From: Ferrovibrio sp041906005
Lineage (GTDB): Bacteria; Pseudomonadota; Alphaproteobacteria; Ferrovibrionales; Ferrovibrionaceae
DNA length: 64,000 nt
Assembly (NCBI RefSeq): GCF_041906005.1
Contig: NZ_JAYRJY010000001.1
Coordinates: 744,001-808,000, forward strand
Reading direction: 5' to 3'
Position 1 is the stretch's first letter. Every line of letters begins with the position of its first letter. The translations under genes were made by a program, and so were the position numbers. Below, in pieces: positions 42,591-50,739 of the stretch. Under the pieces are notes generated by a model. The model searched no databases. It was given only the letters and a program-made list of their open reading frames with translations, and was not told the origin of the DNA.

Positions 42591-44442
42591 GGGCAATTCT
42601 TTCCTCTGCGGCGATGACACGGTCGGATGGATGGGGGGCATATAATTCCTCGACCAGCGCGGCACGGTGGCTCAATACGGCGCGCTGGTTGATGGAACCC
42701 TTGTCGGTGACCTCGCCAAGATCGAGCGAGGGCGGCGCGTCCAGCAGGATCACCCGGGCGATGCGGCTCGAGCTGCCGGTGGCCTGGGCGGCGAAGCTTT
42801 CCAATAGATCGTGGAAGCGCGCCCGCACGCGTGGATCGGCGACAATGGCGGCCAAGGACGCGTCGCCGGGCAGGTCGGGGCAGAGCGCGCGGCAATTGTC
42901 CTGGTCAATGACAACAAGTCCGGCCAGATCGTCCCGGTCGTGGCCCGCGATCACCAGGTCGCGCACATAGGGCGCGAAATGGGCGATGAAACGGCCACGC
43001 AGCGGACCGACGCTGACCCATGTGCCGCTGGTGAGCTTGAAATCTTCGGAAATGCGGCCGTCGAACAAGAGGCCTTTTTCGGGCCGCTGCGGGTCGATGA
43101 ATTTCGCCGCATCGCCCAGCATGTAATAGCCGTCTTCATCAAAGGCTTTTGCGCTGAGTTCCGGCATGCGCCAGTAGCCGGGCGTGACATTGGGGCCGCG
43201 CAGGCGGATTTCCAGCTTCTGCCCATTCGGCACCAGCTTCACCTCCTGCCCCGGCGCAGGCAGGCCGATGACACCGGACCGATCCACCGGCCAGTTGGCG
43301 CAGAGCGAATATGGCGCGGTCTCGGTGGCGCCCAGGCCACTGATGATCGGGATGCGCTCGCCGATGGTGGCAATGGCGAGTTCCTCCAGCGCATCCCACA
43401 CATGCTGCGGCAGGGCCGCGCCGGCATAAAATATCATCTTCAGCCGGCTGAAGAAGGTTTCCCGCAACGCCGTCTCGGCCCGCAGATAGGGCAGCAGCAT
43501 CTCGAAACCCTTTGGCACATTGAAATACACCGTGGGCGCAATCTCGCGCAGATTCCGCACACTGCGCTCGATCAATGCGGGAACCGGCTTGCCGTCGTCA
43601 ATGTAAAGCGACCCGCCGTTATACAGCGTGATGCCAACATTGTGGTTTCCGCCGAAGGTGTGGTTCCACGGCAGCCAGTCGATGAAGACTGGCGGTTCGT
43701 CGGCAAAGACCGGCAGAGATTGCACGATCATCTGCTGGTTGCTGCACAGCATGCGCTGGGTGTTGATCACGCCCTTCGGCAGGCCGGTCGAGCCCGAGGT
43801 GAACAGGAATTTCGCGATTGTATCCGGCCCCACCGCGGCATGGGCCTGCTCCACGGCCTCGCCCGGCTCGGTGGCCAGCAGATCAGCAAAGATCGTGGCG
43901 CGGTTGTCGCCGGGATTCTGCGTCACCACGATTTCCGCATCGGATGCCGCCACCGCCGCCAGCGCCTTGCCGTAGCGCATGCCGTCGGCGGCAAAAATCA
44001 GACCGGGCCGCAACACATCCAGCACATGGCGCAGTTTGCCGAAATCGGTGGAGACCAGCGAATAGGCGCTGGAAATCGCCGCCGATGGCACACCCACATG
44101 CTGCGCCGCCAATGCCAGCAGGCAATGCTCGATATCGTTGTCGGACAGGATGGCCACGGGACGTTCGGCCGACAGGCCACGATCAAGCAGCGCCTGGCCC
44201 AGGCGGCGCACGGCATCCAGCGCCTGGGCATAACCGACATGGCGCCAGTTGCCTGCAGCATCGCGCTGACCGAGAAAAACCCGATCCGGCGCGACCGCAG
44301 CCCAATGCACCAGGCGTTCGGTCAGACGATGCGGATAAGGCTCCAGCGGCTCAGGCGAACGCATCAGGATGCTGCCATCCTTCAGATGCGTCAGCTCGGT
44401 TTCGGCGCGGCCGAAGCGGACCTGGCGATGCGGGTGCCCCAT
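42580..44442 (-). CDS. fcs: Feruloyl-CoA synthetase
   Basis: AMP-forming acyl-CoA synthetase, 620 residues, close to the known Fcs length. ATP motif FLFTSGSTGLPKGVINTQRM (about residue 215), then DWLPWNHTFGGNHN, SGLGATETAPYS and LFDGRISEDFKLTSGTWVSVG. It activates ferulate, p-coumarate or caffeate to the CoA thioester in the cytoplasm. GGAGG lies eleven to fifteen bases before the ATG at 44442. It lies between the crotonase gene (115-bp gap) and the thiolase gene (overlap). Confidence 0.88.
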   Translation of the reverse strand: MGHPHRQVRFGRAETELTHLKDGSILMRSPEPLEPYPHRLTERLVHWAAVAPDRVFLGQRDAAGNWRHVGYAQALDAVRRLGQALLDRGLSAERPVAILSDNDIEHCLLALAAQHVGVPSAAISSAYSLVSTDFGKLRHVLDVLRPGLIFAADGMRYGKALAAVAASDAEIVVTQNPGDNRATIFADLLATEPGEAVEQAHAAVGPDTIAKFLFTSGSTGLPKGVINTQRMLCSNQQMIVQSLPVFADEPPVFIDWLPWNHTFGGNHNVGITLYNGGSLYIDDGKPVPALIERSVRNLREIAPTVYFNVPKGFEMLLPYLRAETALRETFFSRLKMIFYAGAALPQHVWDALEELAIATIGERIPIISGLGATETAPYSLCANWPVDRSGVIGLPAPGQEVKLVPNGQKLEIRLRGPNVTPGYWRMPELSAKAFDEDGYYMLGDAAKFIDPQRPEKGLLFDGRISEDFKLTSGTWVSVGPLRGRFIAHFAPYVRDLVIAGHDRDDLAGLVVIDQDNCRALCPDLPGDASLAAIVADPRVRARFHDLLESFAAQATGSSSRIARVILLDAPPSLDLGEVTDKGSINQRAVLSHRAALVEELYAPHPSDRVIAAEERIAHVA

Positions 44443-44557
44443 ACTCTGTCGTCTCCTCCCGACGTCACATGCCTGCCATCCGATGGATGGCCGCTTCCGG
44501 TGGCCACCCCGACAGGTGCCCGCCGCGTTATGCGCGGTCGGGCCGATTGCCTGGCTA

Positions 44558-45400
44558 TTATTTGCCGACCTTGCCGGCCCGCTTTTCCAGGAAGTCGCGG
44601 ATACGCGTCTTGGCTTCGATATCGGCCTGGGCGATGGAGGAAATCATGGCCTCCATCATGTAGCCGGCCTCCGGTGCACTGTCGGCGATGCGCGGCAGGG
44701 CATGCATCACGGCGAAATTGGTCATTGGCGCGTTGCCGGCAATCTTGGCCGCCAGTTCCAGGGCCTTGGTCATGCCCTCGCCGGCGCCAACCAGATATTG
44801 CGACAGGCCAATGGCATGGCCTTCTTCGGCGTTATAGACACGCCCGGTCAGCATCATGTCCATCATGCGGGCAACCCCGATCAGCTTGGGAATCCGCACC
44901 GAGCCGCCGCCGCCAACGAAGATGCCGCGCTGCCCTTCCGGCAGTGCGTAGAAAGCCGAAGGCTCGGCGATGCGCACATGGGTCGAGGCCGCCAATTCAA
45001 GGCCGCCGCCGATCACCGCACCATGCAGCACCGAGATCACCGGAACACGGCCGAACTGGATATGGCGAAAAGCCTCGTGCCACATCATCGAGTGGCCGAC
45101 GCCCTCGCTGGCCGAAAGCTCCTGCGTCGCCGACAGGTCGAGACCAGCCGAAAAATGCTCGCCCTCGCCATCCAGCACCACCGCCTTCACACTCTCGGGC
45201 ACAAGAGTGAAGAACCGCTGCAGGCCCAGCACGGTGGCATTGTCGAGCGCGTTGCGCTTGGCGGCGCGCTTCAGGCGCAGGATGGCAATGTCGCCGCGCA
45301 GTTCGACACCCAGGGTCGGCGGCAGCCCCATGCTGACCTCAAGACCCCCGGTTTCCTGACCATTCGGGCTGGTTTTCTTCTCGGCGGCGGTAAGGCGCAT
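44558..45400 (-). CDS. Crotonase-family (enoyl-CoA hydratase-like) protein
   Basis: A 280-residue CoA-dependent crotonase fold. The oxyanion blocks are FSAGLDLSATQ and HGAVIGGGLELAAST. One of the two catalytic Glu positions is replaced: ALPEGQRGIFVGGGGSVRIPKL keeps PEG but has Gly where the second acid usually is. It could act on hydroxycinnamoyl-CoA, but it lacks the marks I associate with feruloyl-CoA hydratase-lyase, so the reaction is open. First gene of the operon with fcs and the thiolase. The ATG at 45400 lacks a clear ribosome site. Confidence 0.8.
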   Translation of the reverse strand: MRLTAAEKKTSPNGQETGGLEVSMGLPPTLGVELRGDIAILRLKRAAKRNALDNATVLGLQRFFTLVPESVKAVVLDGEGEHFSAGLDLSATQELSASEGVGHSMMWHEAFRHIQFGRVPVISVLHGAVIGGGLELAASTHVRIAEPSAFYALPEGQRGIFVGGGGSVRIPKLIGVARMMDMMLTGRVYNAEEGHAIGLSQYLVGAGEGMTKALELAAKIAGNAPMTNFAVMHALPRIADSAPEAGYMMEAMISSIAQADIEAKTRIRDFLEKRAGKVGK

Positions 45401-45427
45401 GGCGTTTGTTTTTTGGTTGGGTTGAAT

Positions 45428-45450
45428 AATTGTTATGCAATATAACGATT
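45428..45450. promoter_or_regulatory. Candidate MarR operator of the hydroxycinnamate operon
   Basis: AATTGTTAT (45428-45436), spacer GCAAT, ATAACGATT (45442-45450): an inverted repeat with one mismatch, about 30 bp upstream of the crotonase ATG. A TATATT that could be a -10 box lies inside it on the minus strand. Confidence 0.6.
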
Positions 45451-45535
45451 CCTCCCGCCAAGGCAAGCAGGCAGATCGCAGGGAAGCCCACGGCAAAGCC
45501 GCGGACCGCAGAATATGCATGTCATTTCAGGAAGG

Positions 45536-45622
45536 TGGTGCCCCAGGCCGGACTTGAACCAGCACGCCCTTGCGGACAACAGATTTTGAGTCTGTCGCGT
45601 CTACCAATTCCACCACTGGGGC
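45536..45622 (-). tRNA. tRNA-Leu (anticodon CAA)
   Basis: Read on the minus strand: acceptor GCCCCAG pairs with CTGGGGC, discriminator A, and an encoded CCA end. The anticodon loop CTCAAAA lies between ACAGA and TCTGT, giving anticodon CAA. The long variable arm (GTCCGCAAGGGC) marks a class II tRNA. The T arm is GCTGG-TTCAAGT-CCGGC. It reads UUG codons. It is unbroken and no integrated element is seen beside it. Confidence 0.95.
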
Positions 45623-45852
45623 CGACAAACCGGTAGCGGTTTGCGGCGCGGATATTACTCAAGCAATCAGCTTAATCAACCGCCGGGACCGAGCGAACCA
45701 TGACCCAGCCGCCATATCGCGGATAGCTTTTTCGCGGAAATCAGGCGGAAACACTTTTTCCCGGCAAGGGAAAGACCAGCCATTGCGCGCTATTCGCACG
45801 AATGTACGGAAAGGGCTTACCCTGCGCTGTGGGTCGGGTTAGATTAATATTG

Positions 45853-45864
45853 TTGGACATCCAA
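45853..45864. promoter_or_regulatory. 12-bp palindrome upstream of the AraC gene
   Basis: TTGGA-CA-TCCAA, a perfect inverted repeat 20 bp before the GTG start at 45885. It may be an autoregulatory site. Confidence 0.4.
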
Positions 45865-45884
45865 TAAACACCCAGGGAGGGGAA

Positions 45885-46880
45885 GTGGGCGCGCTCTCGG
45901 TCGTCTCGACCGCGGAAGTGGCACCGGCGGAACGGCTGGCGCTGTGGGGCGATTTCGTCTGGCGCCATATCGGCCGCCTGCAATCCGACACGTTCGGCGA
46001 CAAGCGCTTTGACGGCCGCCTGGAAATCGGCGATCTCGGCGGCCTTAAACTGCTCGACATCGTCGCCAGCCGGCATCGCGTGGTCCGGACCAACACCCTG
46101 ATCCGCCAGGACGACCGCGGCTATGTGAAGATCGTCGCCCAGGTCGAAGGCTCGGCCTGCTTCGAGCAGAATGGCCGCAAGGTGGTGTTGTCGCCCGGCG
46201 AATGGAGCATCTACGACACCACCCGCTCCTATATCGTTTCCAACCCCGAGGCGATCCGCCAGCATGCCGTGCTGCTGCCGCGCGATCGCCTCACCCGCCT
46301 TGGCCTCGATCTCGACAATCTGGTGGTGCGACGGTTTTCCGGCCGCAATGGCGTCGGGCGGCTGACCTATGATTTCCTCACCTCCGCCTTCGCCGAGATG
46401 CCGGCCGTGACCGCGGGCGGCGGCGGCAACGATCTGGCCGAGACCATGTCACATCTGGTCCGGCTGGCGGCGCTCGACCGGATGGGGACAGACACCGATA
46501 TCGCCTTGCGCGAGACCACGCGCGACCGCGTGAAAGCCTATATCGATGCCCAATTGCACGACCCGATGCTGTCACTGGACCGCATTGCCGCCGCTATCGG
46601 CTGTTCAAAGCGTTATCTGCACAAACTGTTCGCCGACGAGGAAGAAACGCTGAACAGCTATATCTGGCAGGCACGGCTGGAACGTATCCGCCAGGATCTG
46701 GCATATCCCGCCTTGCGTGACCGTTCGATCACCGAGATCGCCTTCGCCTGGGGCTTCAATTCCTCCACCCATTTCAGCCGCAGCTTCCGCGAGCGCTATG
46801 GCGTCACCCCACGCGGTTACCGCGCCATGGCGCTTGGCGACGGCCATTACTGGCGGCGGCTGGCCGACGCGGCCGAATAA
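45885..46880 (+). CDS. AraC-family transcriptional regulator
   Basis: A 331-residue regulator with an N-terminal AraC-binding (cupin-like) domain of the FeaR type (WGDFVWRHIGRLQSDTF; QDDRGYVKIVAQVEGSACFEQNGR; LSPGEWSIYDTTRSY). The C-terminal double helix-turn-helix is SLDRIAAAIGCSKRYLHKLF and SITEIAFAWGFNSSTHFSRSFRERYGVTPRGYR. The start is GTG at 45885 with GGGAGGGG just upstream. The target is unknown; proximity to aromatic genes makes them possible, but the tRNA lies between. Confidence 0.88.
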   Translation: MGALSVVSTAEVAPAERLALWGDFVWRHIGRLQSDTFGDKRFDGRLEIGDLGGLKLLDIVASRHRVVRTNTLIRQDDRGYVKIVAQVEGSACFEQNGRKVVLSPGEWSIYDTTRSYIVSNPEAIRQHAVLLPRDRLTRLGLDLDNLVVRRFSGRNGVGRLTYDFLTSAFAEMPAVTAGGGGNDLAETMSHLVRLAALDRMGTDTDIALRETTRDRVKAYIDAQLHDPMLSLDRIAAAIGCSKRYLHKLFADEEETLNSYIWQARLERIRQDLAYPALRDRSITEIAFAWGFNSSTHFSRSFRERYGVTPRGYRAMALGDGHYWRRLADAAE

Positions 46881-47000
46881 CCCCGAAACAGCCGGACACA
46901 GGCTTGTCATCACTCCGCTGCGGCGGCGTGCATAGACAAGCCTCCCGTCCTCCGGCATACACAGCGAACCGATTTCCCGCCCCCCGGAGCGTATCAATCC

Positions 47001-47582
47001 GTGTTTCGCAAGCTGTATGACTGGACCATGCGCCAGGCCGCCCGCCCCAAGGCTGGCCGCGCCCTCGCGGTGGTGTCTTTCCTGGAAAGCTCGATCTTTC
47101 CCATCCCGCCCGACGTGATGCTGATTCCGATGTGCCTCGCCAATCGCGAGCGCGCATTCCAGTACGCGCTGATCTGCTCGGTGGCTTCGGTCCTCGGCGG
47201 CATCGCCGGCTATGCCATCGGTCATTTCCTGATCGAAACCATGGGCCAGTGGATCATCAACCTCTATGGCTACGCCGACAAATGGCATGCCTTCGAGGCC
47301 GCCTATGCCGAATGGGGCGTCTGGATCATCCTGATCAAGGGCCTGACCCCCATTCCCTACAAGCTGGTCACCATCGCCAGCGGTGCCGCCCATTTCAGCC
47401 TGACGGTCTTCATCCTGGCTTCGATTGTCACCCGCGGCATCCGGTTCTTCCTGATCGCCGGCCTGCTGTGGAAATTCGGGCCGCCGATCCGCGAGTTCAT
47501 CGAACGCCGCCTGGCTGTCCTGATGTGGATTTTCTTCATCGGCTTGATTGGCGGCTTTGTCGTCATCAAATATCTGGTCTGA
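47001..47582 (+). CDS. YqaA-type DedA-family membrane protein
   Basis: A 193-residue inner-membrane protein of the YqaA/SNARE-associated (VTT/DedA) family. VSFLESSIFPIPPDVMLIPMCLA near residue 25 and LIKGLTPIPYKLVTIASGA near residue 115 are the re-entrant signature loops. DedA relatives act in lipid translocation and envelope homeostasis. The start is GTG at 47001. dsbB follows after 15 bp and coq7 after that, apparently in one unit. Confidence 0.85.
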   Translation: MFRKLYDWTMRQAARPKAGRALAVVSFLESSIFPIPPDVMLIPMCLANRERAFQYALICSVASVLGGIAGYAIGHFLIETMGQWIINLYGYADKWHAFEAAYAEWGVWIILIKGLTPIPYKLVTIASGAAHFSLTVFILASIVTRGIRFFLIAGLLWKFGPPIREFIERRLAVLMWIFFIGLIGGFVVIKYLV

Positions 47583-47597
47583 CACTCCGGTACCGCC

Positions 47598-48101
47598 ATG
47601 CTCCGCACTGTCGCCGACAAGCTCCTTGCCCCCACGCGCTCCGGCCTGCTGATCGCCCTGGCCAGCGCGGCCACTCTCGGCATGGTGTTTATCGCGCAAT
47701 ACGGCTTCGGCCTGGCCCCCTGCCAACTCTGCCTGTGGCAGCGCTGGCCCTATGCGGCAGCGGCCGCATTCGGCATCGCCGCCCTGCTGCTGCCGCGCCA
47801 ACGGCCGGCCCTGCTGGCCCTGGCCACCTTCAGCTTCCTGATCGGCGGCGGCATCGGCGTCTTTCACCTGGGCGTCGAAGAGAAGTGGTGGCAGGGTCTG
47901 ACCAGTTGCGGCGGCGGCCCGACGCCCAACAGCATCGATGCCCTGCGCGCCCAGTTGCTGACCGCTCCGGTCGCCCGCTGCGACGAAGTGTCCTTCCGCT
48001 TCCTCGGTCTCTCCATGGCCGGCTGGAACGTGTTATGGTCGGCCTGCCTCGTGATCTTTGGTGCCCTGGCGGTGAAACGCGCCGGGCGGGAGAGCAAGTG
48101 A
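47598..48101 (+). CDS. dsbB: Disulfide bond formation protein B
   Basis: A 167-residue, four-helix inner-membrane protein that reoxidises DsbA using ubiquinone. The first redox pair is C42-QL-C45 in GLAPCQLCLWQRWPY. The second pair is split between SCGGGPTPNSI and ARCDEVSFRFLGLSMAGWN. Its last base overlaps the ATG of the coq7 gene. Ubiquinone ties it to its neighbour's product. Confidence 0.9.
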   Translation: MLRTVADKLLAPTRSGLLIALASAATLGMVFIAQYGFGLAPCQLCLWQRWPYAAAAAFGIAALLLPRQRPALLALATFSFLIGGGIGVFHLGVEEKWWQGLTSCGGGPTPNSIDALRAQLLTAPVARCDEVSFRFLGLSMAGWNVLWSACLVIFGALAVKRAGRESK

Positions 48102-48661
48102 TGCCGTCGCCCTCACATGCCAAAAAGGCCCGACTCGCCGGCGATCCCGATCCGCGCCAGTTGCTGGAGCGTATCCTGCGTGTCGACCATGCCGGCGAGT
48201 ATGGCGCCAAGCGCATTTACGAAGGCCAGCTCGCCGTTCTGAAAACGGCACCCTCGACCCCGACCATCCGCCACATGGCCAAGCAGGAGCAGGAGCATCT
48301 CGATGCCTTCTCGCGTCTGCTGCCGCAACGCCGGGTACGCCCTACCCTGCTGTCTCCGCTCTGGCATGTCGGCGGGTTCGCCATGGGCGCCGCCACCGCC
48401 CTGCTGGGCGAAAAAGCCGCCATGGCTTGCACCGAAGCCGTCGAGGAAGTGATCGACGCCCACTACACGCGGCAGATCGAGGCGCTGGGAGAGTCGGAAC
48501 CGGAACTGCGCGAACTGATCGAGAAATTCCGCGCGGACGAGATCGAGCATCGTGATACCGCGCGCGCCGAAGGCGCGCATGAGGCGCCGGCCTACGATCT
48601 GCTGTCAAAGGGCATCAAGGCCGTCACCCGCGGCGCCATCTGGCTCTCCGAACGGGTCTGA
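48101..48661 (+). CDS. coq7: Demethoxyubiquinone hydroxylase, Coq7 type
   Basis: Di-iron hydroxylase for the C6 hydroxylation of demethoxyubiquinol. The 186 residues contain the ferritin-like metal set: ILRVDHAGEYGAKRIYEGQ, QEQEHLDAF, EEVIDAHY and ADEIEHRDTA. Length matches bacterial Coq7. The ATG at 48101 shares a base with the dsbB stop. Confidence 0.93.
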   Translation: MPSPSHAKKARLAGDPDPRQLLERILRVDHAGEYGAKRIYEGQLAVLKTAPSTPTIRHMAKQEQEHLDAFSRLLPQRRVRPTLLSPLWHVGGFAMGAATALLGEKAAMACTEAVEEVIDAHYTRQIEALGESEPELRELIEKFRADEIEHRDTARAEGAHEAPAYDLLSKGIKAVTRGAIWLSERV

Positions 48662-48670
48662 ACTGCCGCC

Positions 48671-49216
48671 TTACGGCTCCAGTTCGCTGTCCCAGTACAG
48701 GAAGTCGCGCCAGCTTTCATGCAGGTAGTTGGGTGGGAAAGCGCGGCCGTTGCGCTGCAGTTCCTGCACGCTGGGCACATGAGGCCTGATGCGCGGATGC
48801 ATGTGGCAGTCTTCCGGCATGCGGCCGCCCTTGGTCAGATTGCAGGGCGCGCAGGCCGCCACCACATTGTCCCAGCGCGTGAGCCCGCCGCGCGAGCGCG
48901 GAATGACATGATCGAAGGTCAGCTCATGGCGGCTGCCGCAATACTGGCAGGAGAAGCGATCGCGCAGGAACAGGTTGAACCGCGTGAAGGCGGGCCGGCG
49001 GGCTGGCGCGATGTAGCGCTTGAGCGCCACCACGCTGGGCAGCCGCATGCGGAAACTCGGGGAGCGGATTTCCTGGTCGTATTCCGACAGGATCGTGACA
49101 CGATCCATGCAGACCGCTTTCACTACTTCCTGCCACGGCCAGACCGACAGCGGGAAATAGGAGAGCGGCTGGTAATCCGCATTCAACACTAACGCTGGAC
49201 AACTCTCAGGGTTCAT
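48671..49216 (-). CDS. HNH endonuclease
   Basis: A 181-residue protein with a complete HNH domain: FSCQYCG, then ELTFDHVIPRSRGGLTRWDNVVAACAPCN. The two CxxC pairs bind structural zinc and DHVIPRSRGG provides the catalytic His. The N-terminal part (LVLNADYQPLSYFPLSVWPWQEVVKAV) is typical of the chromosomal 5-methylcytosine-like HNH proteins found beside housekeeping genes. The biological target is unknown. The ATG at 49216 is preferred over 49255 by homology. Confidence 0.88.
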   Translation of the reverse strand: MNPESCPALVLNADYQPLSYFPLSVWPWQEVVKAVCMDRVTILSEYDQEIRSPSFRMRLPSVVALKRYIAPARRPAFTRFNLFLRDRFSCQYCGSRHELTFDHVIPRSRGGLTRWDNVVAACAPCNLTKGGRMPEDCHMHPRIRPHVPSVQELQRNGRAFPPNYLHESWRDFLYWDSELEP

Positions 49217-49309
49217 TGCTTCCCCGGTCCTGGTTGCGTTGCACTGCATTACCATATGCGGGGTTACCGCATCATGACAACTACCTTATTTTGTAAGATC
49301 TGCTTGAGC

Positions 49310-50011
49310 CTATGAACCGTGCGCCAACGCTTCGGCCAGAAAGGCGCCACCAAGCTGCAATCCATCGGGGTCGATGCCATGCCCCAGACCCGGGCAGACA
49401 TGGAACCGGGCCGGGCAATCGGCATCAGCCAAACCTTGCAGGGCGGCAAACATCGCCTCGATCGGCACGATGTCGTCGGCCTCGCCGTGAACCAGCAGAA
49501 TCGGCGGCCGGCCGCGGATTTCCTCGCGCAGGCGGTCGCCCAGCAGGGCGCCGGAATAGCCGAGAATCGCAGCTGGCGATGGCACGCGCCGCAGGCCAAC
49601 ATGCAGCGCCATCATGGTGCCCTGGCTGAAACCTACCAATGCCAGCCGGTCGCCGGACAGGTCATGACGCGCAAGTTCGGCATCCAGAAAGACATCCAGC
49701 TGCGGCGCCACCTCTTCGGCGGCGGCCTGCATGGCCGCGTATATCTGTGCCGCGTGATGTGGGTCGCGGCGCAGCAGTTCGGGATCGTAACTATCGAGGC
49801 CAAACCATTGCCGGCCGCCGCCCAGTCCGGGCGGGAAACCGAAGATACGCCCGGGGGCATGAGGCGCGATAAACGCCGCCTGCGGCAGCAGGCGCTGCCA
49901 TTGCGCACCGAGTTCGATCAGGTCGTTGCCATCGGCGCCATAGCCATGCAACAGCACGACAAGCTGCCGGGCCCGACCCTGTAGCGGCTTCAGCCTGGGC
50001 CCATCGATCAT
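49310..50011 (-). CDS. Carboxylesterase/phospholipase, alpha/beta hydrolase
   Basis: A 233-residue member of the phospholipase/carboxylesterase (YpfH/Abhydrolase_2) family. VVLLHGYGADGNDL at the N-terminus forms the oxyanion loop. The nucleophile Ser is in LVGFSQGTMMALH (about residue 120), with the Asp in GEADDIVPIEAM and the His in PGLGHGIDPDG. Likely acts on short-chain esters or lysophospholipids. It overlaps the end of the glycosylase gene by 4 bp. Confidence 0.88.
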   Translation of the reverse strand: MIDGPRLKPLQGRARQLVVLLHGYGADGNDLIELGAQWQRLLPQAAFIAPHAPGRIFGFPPGLGGGRQWFGLDSYDPELLRRDPHHAAQIYAAMQAAAEEVAPQLDVFLDAELARHDLSGDRLALVGFSQGTMMALHVGLRRVPSPAAILGYSGALLGDRLREEIRGRPPILLVHGEADDIVPIEAMFAALQGLADADCPARFHVCPGLGHGIDPDGLQLGGAFLAEALAHGS

Positions 50012-50703
50012 GGCTTGGTTCCGTTTGCCGCCCGATCCGTCGTCAGGCGATTCTGCGTCACGGCATAATAACGCCAGAGCAGACGCGCGGCGACTCCGCG
50101 ATGCGGACGCCAGGCTTCGGCCATCGCGTCCATTGCCTTCACATCCGGCCGTTCGGGCAAACCAAACAGCCGCTTCACGGCTTCCTGCAAAGCCACATCA
50201 TGCGCTGGCCAGATATCTTCGCGATCAAGCGCAAACATGAGGAAGATTTCCGCCGTCCAGCGCCCTATGCCCTTCACCTCGGTCAGCATGGCGATGGCGG
50301 CGTGATCTTCCAGTTTCGGCAGGACGGCAAGGTCAAGCGCACCCGACTTCACGGCGCGAGCCATATTGCGCAGATAAACGGCTTTTGGCCGGCTGAGACC
50401 GCATGCCCGCAGGCGCGGCTCGCTGAGTTTCAGCAAGCGTTCCGGGCTGAACGCCCCATTGGCGCGCCCCTGCACGGTTGCTTCCAGCCGGCCCCAGATC
50501 GTATTCGCCGCCGCCACCGATATCTGCTGTTCAACCACGATACGGCAAAGATTGGCGAAATCCGCCGGACGGCGGCGGTCTGACACGAAGCCGACCTGTT
50601 CCAATGCCCGGGCGAACCTCGCCTCGCGTGCGCAAAGTTGCGCCAGCGCCAGTTGCGTGCGCTTGCGTTTATCGGGCTTTGTCTTTGACGGCGGCTTTGC
50701 CAT
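50008..50703 (-). CDS. DNA-3-methyladenine glycosylase II, AlkA-like
   Basis: Base-excision repair glycosylase of 231 residues with the HhH-GPD fold. The hairpin is LTEVKGIGRWTAEIFLMFAL and the catalytic Asp is in WPAHDVALQEA. VEQQISVAAANTIWGRL is the usual N-terminal helix. The protein is the short type without the AlkA N-terminal domain. The start at 50703 is chosen because the upstream frame is antisense to the GluQ-RS gene. The hydrolase gene follows with a 4-bp overlap. Confidence 0.9.
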   Translation of the reverse strand: MAKPPSKTKPDKRKRTQLALAQLCAREARFARALEQVGFVSDRRRPADFANLCRIVVEQQISVAAANTIWGRLEATVQGRANGAFSPERLLKLSEPRLRACGLSRPKAVYLRNMARAVKSGALDLAVLPKLEDHAAIAMLTEVKGIGRWTAEIFLMFALDREDIWPAHDVALQEAVKRLFGLPERPDVKAMDAMAEAWRPHRGVAARLLWRYYAVTQNRLTTDRAANGTKP

Positions 50704-50739
50704 AACTGTCTCAGCGAATCCTTCTGCATACTTTGGCCG

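Larger units (their letters stand above)
45401..45884. other. 484-bp gap holding an operator, a tRNA and an AraC promoter region
   Basis: This stretch contains the MarR-type palindrome (45428-45450), tRNA-Leu (45536-45622) and a 12-bp palindrome before the AraC gene. I see no protein gene in it. Confidence 0.7.

Noticed and set aside
45536..45622. Attachment site of an integrated element at tRNA-Leu
   Set aside because: No integrase gene and no second copy of the tRNA 3' end were seen nearby; the tRNA is intact.
46605..47867. 420-codon Asp/Gln/Gly-rich minus-strand frame
   Set aside because: Covers the antisense of the AraC, YqaA and DsbB genes, all of which have clear family motifs.
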